Assembly (NCBI GenBank): GCA_902805475.1
Contig: CADCSX010000007.1
Location: 1 to 64,000 of the forward strand
Reading direction: 5' to 3'
Origin: Entonaema liquescens
Lineage: Eukaryota; Ascomycota; Sordariomycetes; Xylariales; Xylariaceae
Length of the DNA: 64,000 nucleotides
The position numbers and the translations under genes are program-made. Under the pieces are notes generated by a model that was not told where the DNA came from, made no database searches, and saw only the letters and a program-made list of their open reading frames with translations. Of this stretch, positions 17,481 through 29,743 are shown one piece after another. How positions within the stretch are numbered: the stretch's first letter is position 1; the number at the start of each line of letters is the position of its first letter.

Positions 17481-18960
17481 ATTTTTATATATAAATAATT
17501 ATTTATAATTATTTATTTTTATTAAATATTAAAATAATTTTATTTTTATATTAATTTATTAATTTTTAAATTAAATTTATTTTTTTAATTTATAAAAATT
17601 TATTATCTTTTAATATTTATATTATTAATTTTTATTATTAAACTTTTTTATTTTTTATATTATTTTATAATATATTTTTATTATATAATATTTTATTATT
17701 AATTTTATATTATTTTTATATTTTATTATTTTTTTATTTTAATAATTTATTTAATTTATTATTTAAAAATTATAAATAAAATTATTTTTTATTTTAATAT
17801 TATTAAATTTATTATTTTTAAAATTTTTTATTATATAATTAACGTAAAATTTAATTATTTAAAAATTTAAAAAAATTTAATATTATATTATTTATTTTAT
17901 TTTATTATTATTAAATTAAAATTATTTTATATTTATTTTTATATTTTTTTAAATTTATAAAATTTATTTTAAATATTTTATAATAATTTTAATTAATTAT
18001 ATTTTATAATTTAATTTTATTTAATTTAATTTTTAAAATATTATATAAAATATTTTATATTTATTTATATTAAATTAATTATTAAATTTTTAATTTTATT
18101 ATTTTATAAATTAATAATTTTATTATAATTAAATTTAATTATTATTTAATTAATTTTAATAAATATTTAAATTATTTATTATTTTATTATTTTTATTTTA
18201 AATAAAATAATATATATTAAAATTTTTTATTATAATAAAATTTTTTTTTATTATTTATTTTTAAAAAATTATATTTTATTATTTTTTAAATTTTATATAA
18301 ATATTATTTTATATTATTATTATTTTTATATATAATTTATAATTTATATATTATTTAATTATATTTTATTTATTTATTTATTTTTATATTATTTATAATT
18401 TTAATTATATATAATATAATTTATTTTAATTATTTTATATTATTTATAATTATTAATTAATAAATTATATAATTTATTTATAAATTATAATTTTTTATAT
18501 TATAATTAAATTTAAATTATTTTATATTATATTTAATATATTATTTTATTTTTATTATTATATATTATTTTATTTTTATATATAAATATTTATTTAAATA
18601 AAATTAATTAAATTTAAATATTATTATTAATATTAAAAATAATATTAAAAAAATATATATTATTTTAATATATTTATTATATATATTATTTTTTAATTTT
18701 TTTTTAAATATTTTTTTATAATTAAAAAAAATAATTTAAATTATAATATTATTTAATTTATTTTTAAAAAATTTTATTTATTTTTTTAAATATTATAAAT
18801 ATAAAATTATTATAAATAATATAAATATATTTAAAAAATATTTAAATTTTTTTTTTAAATTATTATAATTTATATATATATTTTTTATTTTTATTATTTT
18901 TTTTATTTTATTATAATTTTTTATTTTATATTAAATAAAAAATTATTATAATTTATATTT
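17480..18960 (-). repeat. Module B, inverted copy
   Basis: The reverse complement of 18,170-18,310 matches 20,900-21,060, of 18,290-18,500 matches 20,690-20,870, and of 18,560-18,870 matches 20,290-20,540. It continues inverted module A without a break, so 14,945-18,960 is one inverted A-B unit facing the direct B-A-S unit at 20,165-27,450. Confidence 0.75.
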
Positions 18961-20165
18961 AATTTTTTTTTTTTTTTAAAATTTTAAAATTATATTTTAA
19001 TTTTTATAATATAATATTATTAAATTAATAATAATTTATAAAATAAATAATTATAATATTTAAAATTTATAATAATAATTTTATATTTTAATTAAAATAA
19101 AAATATTATTTAAAAATATTAATATTAATATAATAATAAAATTTAATAATTAATTATTTAAATTAATTATTTTAAATAATAATAATATTAATAATAATAA
19201 TAATAAAAAATTAAAAAAAATAAATAAATAAAAAAAAAAAATAAAAAATAATTTAATATTATTTAAAAATATTAATAAATTTAATATATAAAAAAATAAA
19301 AATAAAATTAATAAATTAAATAATAAATTATTTAATAATAAATAAAAAATATAATATTTATATATTATTTAAAAATTAAATAAAATAATAATATATTAAA
19401 TTAATTATATTTAAAAAATATAAAAAATAAATAAAAAAATAAAAATAAAAATTTTAAAAAAATAAATATTAAATTTTTTAAATTTATAAATAATAAAATA
19501 ATTATAAATAAATATAATAATTATAAATAATTAAATTTAAAATAATATAATAATAATTTATTATAAAATAAAAAAAATTATTATTATTAAAAAAATTTAA
19601 TAAATTTAAAAATAATTAAAAAATATATTATAAAAAATAATAAAATAATTAATTAAATTTTTAAAAATTAAAAAATTAATTTTTATATATAAGTTTTAAA
19701 ATAAATTATTATAATTATATTTTTAATAAAATTTAAAAATTTAAATAAAATAAATAAAAATAGATAAAAAAACTTTTAAATTAAATTATAAATATTAATT
19801 AAATTTTTATTTTTTTATAATAAAATTTAAAATAAATAAATTATATTATTTATATATTAATTTTAAAATTATTAATAAATATTAAATTAAAAAATTATTA
19901 AAATATTAAAATTTAAAATTAATATATTATAAAATAAAAAATTAAATATATAATATTAATTATAAAAATAATTTTATTAAATATTAAAATTTTATATAAT
20001 AATAAATTATTTTAAAAAATAAAATTTTTTAATATAAATTTTTATAAAAATATAAAAATAAAATAATATTATAAATATTATAATTTTAATTATATAATAA
20101 AATATTATAAATAATAATTAAAAATATAATAAGTATATAAATGGTATATAAATAAAAATAAATTT
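18960..20165. repeat. Loop between inverted B copies; contains repeat L copy 2 (19,010-19,340)
   Basis: This is the spacer of the palindrome whose axis lies near 19,600. Its left third is a direct copy of 9,590-10,150 with a much shorter AAT run; the rest shows no clear partner by eye. Confidence 0.6.
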
Positions 20166-21815
20166 ATATAAAAGAAAATTAAATATAAAAATTATAATAA
20201 TTTTAATTTAATTTAAAATAAAATTTATAATAAAATAAATTAATTAAAAAATATTAAAAAAATTTATATATATATAAATTAAATAATTTTAAAAAAAAAT
20301 TAAATATTTTTAAATATAATTTATATTATTTATAATAATTTATATTTATAATATTTAATAAAATAAAAAAAATTTTAAAAAAATAATTTAAATAATATTA
20401 TAAATTTAAAATTATTTTTAAATTTTAAAAATATTTAAAAAAATAAATTTAAAAAATAGTATATATAATAAATATATTAAAAATAATATATATTTTTTTA
20501 ATATTATTTTTAATATTAATAATAATATTTTAAAATAAATTAATTTTATTTAAATAAATAATTTATATAAAAATAAAATAATATATAATTTTTTAAAAAT
20601 ATATAATAATAAAAATAAAAATAATATATTAAAATATAATATAAAATAATAAAATATTTTAAATTTTAAAAATATATAAAATAATTTAAAATTTAATTAT
20701 AATATAAAAATTATAATTTATAAAAAGAAATTATATAATTTATTAATTAATAATTATAAAAATAATATAAAATAAATTAAAATTAAATTATATTATATAT
20801 AATTAAAATTATAAATAATATAAAAATAAATAAATAATAATAAAATATAATTAAATAATATATAAATTATATATTAAATATAAAATAATAATAATATAAA
20901 ATATTTATATAAAATTTAAAAAATTAATAAAAATATAATTTTTTTTGGAAATAAAGAAGTAAAAAAAAAATAAAAAATATATTATAATAAATAATTTTAA
21001 TATATATTATTTTATTTAAAATAAAAAAAATAAAATAATAAATAATTTAAATATTTTATTAAATTTAATAAAATAATAATAATTAAATTTAATTATATTA
21101 AAAATTAAATTTATAAAAATAATAAAAATTAAAATATTTAATAATTAATTTAATATAAATAAATATAAAATATTATATATAATATTTTAAAAATTAAATT
21201 AAATAAGATTGAATTATAAAGTATAATTAATTAAAATTATTATAAAAGTATTTAAAATAAATTTTATAAATTTTATAGAAAATATAAAAAATAAGTATAA
21301 AAAGATTTTAATTTAATAATAATAAAAATAAAATAGAAAAATTATTAATATTAAAGTTTTTTAAATTTTAGAAAATTAGATTTTTATATTAATTATATAA
21401 TAAAAGAATTTTAAAAATATATAAATTTAATAATATTAAAATAGAAAATAATTTTATTTATAATAATTAATTAATAAATTAAATAAGTTATTAAGGTAAA
21501 AAAAGAAATTTTATATAAAAAGAAAGAATAATAAAATATAAAGATAATATAAAATTAGGAATAAAGTATTAATATAATAAAAGTATATTATAAAGTAATA
21601 TAAAAGGTAAAAAAGGTTGAATAGTAGAAGATAGTAATAAAAACGTTAAAAAATAATAAATTTTTATAAAAGATAAAAAAATAAGTTTAATTTAAAAATT
21701 AGTAAATTAATACAGAAAATAAAATTGTTTTAATATTAAAAAAAAATATAAATAAATAATTATAAGTAATTATTTATATATAAAAAATAAATATATTTTA
21801 AATAAATTTTTTTTT
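20165..21815 (+). repeat. Module B, direct copy
   Basis: Mirror image of 17,480-18,960 (see that entry). G residues become common from about 20,940 onward, so this copy is less decayed than its partner. Confidence 0.7.
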
Positions 21816-22945
21816 TAAATTTAAATTTAAATTTAATAGATATAATTTTTAATAAAATATTTAATAAAAAATTTATAATTAATAATTATATAAAATAAAA
21901 AACGGTTAAAAATATATTAATAGTTATAAAAAAATAAAAGATTTTAAAAAAAAATAAAATATTAATAAAATTTTTATATAAATATAATAAATTATTATTT
22001 AAAATTATTATAATAATAATAATAAATAATTTTTATTATAAATATTATTTAATAAAATTTTATATAATAATAATTATTATGTTATTTAAATTAAAAAAAA
22101 TTAAAAAAGAAAAAACGTTTTTAAATATATATAAATTAATAATATTATTAAATATTTTAAGAAAAATAATAAAAAAGATAATAATATTATAAATAACATT
22201 TATAATAAAAATAAATAACGTTTTTTTTAAAAAATAAATAAATAATAAAAAATATAAATTAATAAAAATAATTATTAAAATAATAATAAAAGTAATATAT
22301 TTAATATAAAAAAATAGAATAAAAATATTATTATTATAATTTAATATAATAAAGATATTTAATTATATTATTTTAAAAAAATTATTATATATTTTCGGAA
22401 AAAAAAAGTTGTTTAAATAAATAATAAAATAAATTAAAAATTATTTAAAAGATAAAAAAATATAGTTAATATTTAAAAGTAAATTTAATTTAGAAATAAA
22501 TTTTTAAATAAGTATTTTATAAAAGTTTTTATTATTTTTTATTTTATTTATTTTATATATATTAATATTTTATAAAGAATTAAAAAAAAAATAGAATATT
22601 TGTAATTAATTTTGCAAATAATATGAATTTAATAATAATAAATTTAAATATTAAAAAAAATTATAAAAGATTAAAGAATATATATTTTAAATGCATTTAG
22701 TAAGCGAAACGATATAAGATAATTTTTATTTTTTAAAAAAGTAAATTAATATATTTTATTAAAATATATAAATTAAATAAAAATATAATGTAATTAAAGA
22801 ACGTAATGGTAAAATTAATAAAAAATATAAAATTTTTAAAAATTTAATTAAATAAAAAATTAAAATAAATAAAATATTTAAAAATAATTAAAGTAAACAT
22901 AAAAAAATAATAGTACGTTTTTTCGAAATTAATAATATTTATATA

Positions 22946-23775
22946 AAGTGATGTTATTTTAAAATTACTTTGCCGGATTTACAATATAAATTATTTGGAA
23001 TTATAATTGTTAACAATTGCATATAAATATTATTGTAAATTAATAACTTTATAATTTTACTTTATCATTTTAAATTAAATTTAATATTTCTTAACCATAA
23101 TAATAAATATTTACGTTTATTTTAAGATATTTTTATTATTTAAATCTTAATTAATTAATTGATATTAATTTTAAAAAATGCGACCGTATTTTGTAAAATT
23201 ATTTTAAAAATAATTTATAATTAAAAGTAATAATTTATAAATAAGCATTAATAATCTTTAAATAATAATAAGATAATTTACAAATAAAAGTAATAATTTA
23301 TAAATAAAAGTTAATAATTTATAAATAAAATTATATTAATTTATAAATAAAGTTATTTTATATCATTTTCTTACAATATTAACGTTTTTAATAAAGTTAT
23401 TTACATATATTTAATTGGTGCAATTAAATATATTTAATAATATTATTTTATAAATATTATATATAAATTAAGTAAAATATTATTAAATAACGAAATAATA
23501 CGTGCTACATATGTTATTAATAATATTAAATATTCAAATATAACTAATTTTATATATAAATATAAATTTAAAACAAACTTTAACGTTATTTATAACATTT
23601 ACTTTTATTTTTATTTAAATATAAAAATAAAAACATAATGTTTTTATAATATTTATTTTTTATTATTTATATTATAAAATTTAAGAAAGTTATAAAATTA
23701 TGTTATTTTATTAATAATTTTAATTACTAGTTATTTACAAGTGTTCGGTAAGGTAATTTTAAAATAACATCACTC
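22946..23775. mobile_element. hAT-like non-autonomous element (MITE), 830 bp
   Basis: Terminal inverted repeats of about 30 bp: the left end reads AAGTGATGTTATTTTAAAAT and continues to TTGCCGG; the right end (23,744-23,775) is its reverse complement with about four mismatches, ending in AACATCACTC. The 8-bp sequence TTTATATA flanks both sides (22,938-22,945 and 23,776-23,783). The homologous place in module A copy 1 has a single TTTATATA (12,225-12,232) and no insert, so this is a filled/empty site pair. An 8-bp target duplication and a TIR starting like (C)AGTG fit the hAT superfamily. No transposase frame remains. The element is richer in G/C than its host copy, so it arrived later. Confidence 0.88.
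23205..23352. repeat. ~20-bp tandem repeat inside the hAT-like MITE
   Basis: About six degenerate units of the type TAATAATTTATAAATAAAAG in a row inside the element. Subterminal or internal arrays of this sort are common in MITEs. Confidence 0.7.
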
Positions 23776-24725
23776 TTTATATAAAAATATAATTTTCCGA
23801 AAATAAAAAAAATATATACGAAAATTATAAAGAATATTATAATATATAAGGTAATTATGTAATATATATTAAATAAAAAAAATAAAATAAATGGAATAAT
23901 AATAAAATTAAAAAAAATATAATTAATTTATTTTTAAAAAATAATAAAAATATATAAAATAACATTAATTAAATATATAAAAAGCAAAATAAAATATTTT
24001 TTATTAAGTTTATATTTAAATAAAAAAGTAATTAAATTTAAAAAAAAACGGTAATAAAAATAATTTTATAAAAAAAATAAGCAAAAAGATTTAAAAATAA
24101 TTTTAAAAATTATCAATATAAAATTAGGATTTAATAAAAAAAAAGTAAAATAAGCTATAAAATTTTCTTATTATTATTTTGGTAAAAAAATTAAAAAAAG
24201 ATTTACGTACGAAGTAAAAATAAATTAAATTATAAAAAAAAAAAAAGTTTTTAAAAGAAACGATATTATAAATATAAAAAGCGAAATAAAATTAAAGATA
24301 TATTTAAAATATAATTATATCGAAATTTTTATTAAAAAATAAATAATTAAAAAGAAATTTATAAATTATTAAAAAAATATAAAATTTTAATATTAATTTA
24401 AATATATATAAAAAAAATAAAATTAAAAATATTTTTATTTAAATAAAAAATATTTAAAATAAAAACGTTATAATATTAGTATAAATAAAAAAAAATAATA
24501 TATTATATAATAATAAAATATATAAAATTTATAATTTAAAAAAGAATTTTATATAAAAATTAATATTAAAAATATTTAAATTATAATATAATTATAAAAA
24601 AAGTATAAAAAATGATAAAAAAATAAATTAAATTATATAATGGTTTTTAAAATTAAAAATATTATTAATATATAAATTAATAATTAATTTAATAAAAAAA
24701 AATTTTAAAAATTTAAATTTAAAAA

Positions 24726-24799
24726 AGTGGTTTAGCGTAATGGTTTAATGTTTGGTACTTTTTTTCGAAAAAAGGTAAGTTCGAATCCCGTAATTATTA
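24726..24799 (+). pseudogene. tRNA-derived head of the retroposon (tRNA pseudogene)
   Basis: The A box TAGCGTAATGG at 24,733-24,743 fits the consensus at all 11 positions. The B box AGTTCGAATCC at 24,778-24,788 fits 10 of 11. The 7-bp acceptor arms AGTGGTT (24,726-24,732) and AATTATT (24,792-24,798) pair if G:U is allowed, and the 3' arm is what C-to-T changes would make of the perfect complement. The D stem GCGT/ATGT shows the same pattern. The anticodon arm cannot be folded convincingly, so the isotype is not assignable. A functional gene is unlikely. Confidence 0.75.
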
Positions 24800-25527
24800 T
24801 AAGCTTTTTAATTTCTTAGTGAAAAGCTGGATTATTATTGGAACAGTTATGTAAAATTAACATATTAATAAATAGGTTTTTTTTTTGCAAAGATTTAAAC
24901 GTAATATTACGAAATTATTTAAATAAAAAGCTATATTAAAATTTAAATATTTAAGAAAATAATGAACTTTTAAGTTATTAAATAAAATATTATTATTTTA
25001 ATTATAATTTATGTTTTAAATTATGGTTTTATTTATTATATAAAAATTAAAAAGCTTTTTTCTTATATAAATATTAAAAAACCTTATTTTAAAAAAATTA
25101 AAAATGTATTTTAAAATATTATTACTTTAAATATTATTAAATTAAAAAAAATTAATAATTTGAAAAAATATATATAAAAATATATTTAATAAAATTTATA
25201 ATATTATTAATAAAAATGTTATTTTGGAAAATTTTTAATTAATAATAACTTAATTAAAAATTTATAACGTAATATTTAAATTTTATAATTTAATTAAAAA
25301 AAAGTAATTTATAATTAGAAAAAATTATAAAATTGATTAATAATATCAATGTTATATATAAATAAAAATAATTGTAAAATAATAAATTGTAAATGTAATG
25401 TAAAAAAGAAAAAAACGGATAAGTTTTTTCTAATATAAATATAGTTTTTAACCAAATATAATTACTTAATAAAAGTACTAATAATATTTCGTTACGAAAA
25501 TAATATAATTATATAAATATAACAAAA

Positions 25528-25624
<97 letters not shown>

Positions 25625-25627
25625 AAT
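24726..25627 (+). mobile_element. tRNA-headed SINE-like retroposon with (AAAT)n tail, ~0.9 kb
   Basis: The insert is absent from module A copy 1, where AAATTTAAAAA occurs once (~13,112-13,122). Here that sequence flanks the insert on both sides (24,715-24,725 and 25,628-25,638), an ~11-bp target duplication. The 5' end is a tRNA-like sequence with intact Pol III A box and near-intact B box. The 3' end is ~24 AAAT units (25,528-25,627). A tRNA head, simple-repeat tail and duplicated target are the hallmarks of a tRNA-derived SINE. The ~730 bp body (24,800-25,527) is longer than most SINEs and shows no reading frame; it could carry a LINE-derived tail or be a composite. RIP-type decay is lighter than in the flanks. 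Confidence 0.8.
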
Positions 25628-26159
25628 AAATTTAAAAAGATTTTAATAAAATTTTAATAAATATAAATAAAAAAAATATATATAAAATTATTATAATAAA
25701 ATTATAAAAATAAATTAATTATAATTTTTTTATATTAAATATAATTTATTATATAATTTTAAAAAAATTATTATTATTATTAAATAATTTATTAATAATA
25801 AAAAAAATTATTATTTTTTTTAATTTTAAAATTATTAAAAAATTCTTTAATATTATTATTATTATAAAGTAATTTTTATAAAATGAAATTAAAGTTGATT
25901 TTTTAAACGTTTAATAAATTAAAAATTTGCTAAATTTTAATTAATAATTATATATTAAATTTTATATTAAATTTTAATTTTATAAATATATATTAAATTA
26001 TGTTTAATAATTTTATTTTTAATTTTATTATTTTTTTTATTAAATTCTTTAATAAATATAATAAAAATTTTATAATAAAATACATATTTTATAATAATTT
26101 ATTAAATAAATTTATAATTTTTAAGTAAAGATTAAAGTAAAAAAATAATTATTTATTTA

Positions 26160-27452
26160 AAAATTGAAAATAAAAAATTAATAATAATAATAATAAAAAA
26201 TAAATTAAAAATAGTAAAAATTAATTTTATTATAATTAAAATAAAAATATAAATTAAAAATTATATTATATTAATATTATAATTAAATATAATATTACTT
26301 ATAACTTAAATAATTAATAATTTTAAAATTATATTATTTTATAATTATAATAAATTTATAAATAAATTATTTTATAATAATTATAAAATATAATTAAATT
26401 ATATTTAAAATCTAATAATAAAGAAATATTATCTTAAAATAGAAATCAAGAAACATTTAACTTTAGATATTGTTAAAAAAAATTAAAAAAAAAGTTATAA
26501 AATATATTAAAATTTTAAAATTTTTAACCATTTTATTTACCTTTTAAAAAAATAATTAATATAAATAAATTTATAAATGGTATAAGAAAAATATATTAAA
26601 ATATACCCTATAATAATTTCAATATAATAATAATAAATATATTAATTAAAAAAAATTATTAAATAATTAAAATAAAAAGGAAAATTTAAGTTATAATTAT
26701 ATTAAAAGTAAATTAAACGGAAGTAAAATATATAAAGTTAAAAATAATAATAATAATTAAGATATTTGAAAATATATAATTTTAAAATATAATAAATTTA
26801 TTATTAAATTTATTATTATTATTATAATAAGAAAACTAATAATAAAGTATAATAATAAATAAAAAATTAAAAATATAAAGTTTAAATAAAAATAAATTTA
26901 AATAAAAAAAATAATAAAATTAAAAGAAAAATATTAAAAGAAAAAAAAAGGGAAATGATGGTTTTATAATATATATTAAGTGAGATTATATTTATTAAAA
27001 ATATCATTATTATATATTATTAATAAAATAATTATTATATCTTACGTAAAAAATAAAGTAAAAACAAAGTTATTTATAATTTAATAAAAGATAATATATT
27101 AAAAAATAATAAAAAAAGTTATTTAATAAAAATAATAAAATAATTATTAAATAAAATATAAAAATATAATAAAAATAAATTATATAAAAATAATAGAAAT
27201 GATTTTATATAATTAAATATATTATTTAATTTATTAAAATAATAAAATTTTAATAAAATATAATAATATATAATATAAACGTATAACAAAAATTAAAAAT
27301 AAATGGAAATAAATTAAGTTTTTTTTAGTAAAAATCTAGTTTTTATTCGAAAATTTACCAAGAAGTAATATTAATAATACCTTAATTGCAACAAGTTAAA
27401 TATGTAAATGTAATGGAATAAAAATAATAATAATAATAATAATAATAATAAT
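26160..27452 (+). repeat. Module S, copy 3
   Basis: Direct copy of 13,710-14,940: the stretch from 26,260 to 27,260 runs parallel to 13,770-14,770. It ends with an (AAT)n run at ~27,425-27,452 like its counterpart. Less decayed than the other two S copies. Confidence 0.7.
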
Positions 27453-28708
27453 TAAAAATTTTAATATAAAATATTAATTATAATTAAATTTATTAAAGAA
27501 AATATTTAAAATAAATAAATTATAAAATTTATTTTATTTTAATTTAAATTTAATATATTTATTAAAACATTTTTATTATTTAAAATTAAATAAAATATAA
27601 TAATAAATATTTTTTTATCTTTATAAAAAATAATTTAATATTTTAAATAATTTTACTTAATTTAAAAATTTTAAAATAAAAAATAACTTTTTATTTTTAT
27701 AAAATATAAAAATTTTTTTTTAACTTTTATTTTTAACTTATTTTTTACATAATTAAAATATAAAATTTAATTATTAAAATTTATTATTTAATTTAAAATA
27801 AATTAATAAATTATTTTAATAAATAAAGTTTAAATTTGGCATTTTAAATATAAATTATTTATTAAATAAAAAATAAAAAAATTTAATATTATTTTTTAAA
27901 ATTTTAAAAAAATAATATTATAAATTTTATAATATAAATTTATATTAATATAAAATTTTTATATAAAAACATTATTACATAATAATAATTAATAATATAT
28001 TAAAAATTATTAAATTTTTAAAAAAAATAAAAAAATAATTTAATAATTTATAATTTTAAATAAAATAATATAAATTATAAATAAAAGAAATTTTTAATAA
28101 TTAAAAAACTTATAAAAATAATAAAAATATATTAAAAATAAAATAAGTTTTTAATAAAAAAAAGTATAATTTTATTTTTTAAAAAAATAAATAAAAAATA
28201 TAATTAAAAAAAAATACATAAAAATTTAATCAGAAAAATTAAAAACTTTTTAAATTATAAATTATTAACAAAATTATAAAATCTTATAAATAAAAATAAA
28301 TAATTATATATTAAAATTTTAAAAATCTTTATTAAATTATTTTATTTATATAAAAAAAACATATGTTTTAAAAATAAAAATTATTAAAATAATATATTTA
28401 AAATATATTTTTAAATAAAGTAAATTTTTTTTTTTTATAATTTAAATAAATAAATATTTAAAAAATAAATAATTTATTAAAAAATTAATTATTTATAAAT
28501 TAAACTTACTTTAAAGTTAATTATCTTTACATTTTTAAATTATTAATAATGAAGGAAAAAAAAATAGAATTATTAAATATAAAGTAATTTTATAAAATAA
28601 AATTAAAATTAATTTTTTTAAAATTTAATAAATTAAAAATTTTATCTTTAAAAATTAAAATAATAACTTAATTAAATATTTTAAAAATTATAATAAATTT
28701 ATTAAATA
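27453..28708. other. A+T-rich stretch, no gene
   Basis: Composition is ~95% A+T. Around 28,580-28,650 there is a short stretch resembling 25,870-25,930. I recognised no gene, RNA or terminal repeat. Confidence 0.5.
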
Positions 28709-29467
28709 CAATGGGAGGACAAAAAAACCGAACATTTTAATTTTCATACAATTAAATTAATTTAAATACCACGCCTTTATCTTTACGTATATAAATAAAC
28801 TTTATATAAAACATATAATTTAATTTCAAATCTTTATTTATTTACGATTTTTATTGATTTTAAAAATCAAAACTAAAAATGTAAAAAATTAAACTTAATA
28901 TAATATATTATTAAATATTTTAAAAATTATTTTAAAAATATAAAAAAATCATTTTGTATTATATCTTTTAGATTTATAATATTTTAACCTTTTAAGTATT
29001 AAAATCCATTAATTATATATTTTTATCATTTAAATCCATAAAGTAATTAATTTTTGAAAAGCATAAGTTTCGAGGAATATATGGAAAAAATAGCGATTTT
29101 TAACGAAAGTCAACTTTTTTAAAAATTCCTAACACAACCAATTTAAATACTAAAAATATAAATTTTTCAATTTTAATTAAATAAGTACCAAAATTAATTA
29201 TTACTATTTTTACTCTTTATTAAAACTTAATAATTAAAACGTAAAATAAAATTATATTTATAAAAAAATTATCAATATTTTATATTAATTATTTCACGTA
29301 TAATATAATAGAAATAAATTATTTAAAATTTATATTTATATTAAAGCTTCGTTAGATAATTGTTATTAAAAAATAAGATATTTTTATCTATTTTGGTTAT
29401 AAAGTTATAAAGGTTTAAAATATAAATATATAATAATGAAATGTGCGGTTTTTTTGTCCATAAATTG
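28709..29467. mobile_element. Tc1/mariner-like MITE, 759 bp
   Basis: The inverted ends read CAAT....GGACAAAAAAACCG on the left (28,709-28,730) and the same on the reverse strand from 29,467 inward, followed by ACATT on both sides. The element is flanked by TA at 28,707-28,708 and 29,468-29,469, the target duplication of Tc1/mariner elements. There is no transposase frame inside, so it is non-autonomous or fully decayed. The interior has clearly more G/C than the flanks, which suggests late insertion or weak RIP because of its short length. Confidence 0.8.
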
Positions 29468-29743
29468 TAATAAAAACGAAAAAAAAATTAATTAAATTAA
29501 TTAAATAATAAACGTTAATATTAAAAACTTTAATAAAAAATATTAAATAAAAACGTTATAATTTAAAATTTTAAAGAAATATAAAAATATATTTAAAAAA
29601 AAAACTTTAAAAAAATAATAATTAATATAATTTAATAATTTTATATTAAATTTTATATTAAATTTTAATTTTATAAATATATATTAATTAAAATTTAATA
29701 AGTTTTTGTTTTATTTTATAAAATTATTTTATAATATATATAT

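Larger units (their letters stand above)
21815..26160 (+). repeat. Module A, copy 3 (carries two later insertions)
   Basis: Direct copy of 11,145-13,710, interrupted by the hAT-like MITE at 22,946-23,775 and the tRNA-headed retroposon at 24,726-25,627. A further ~150 bp near 25,870-26,015 have no counterpart in copy 1; pieces of that segment recur at 28,580-28,650 and 29,635-29,700. G/C retention is visibly higher than in copies 1 and 2. Confidence 0.75.

Noticed and set aside
24726..24799. Functional tRNA gene
   Set aside because: The anticodon arm does not fold well, the T stem has two A-C mismatches, and it sits at the 5' end of a retroposed insert.
25528..25627. CRISPR or satellite array at the AAAT repeats
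   Set aside because: A plain tetranucleotide run with no spacers; it is the tail of the retroposon.
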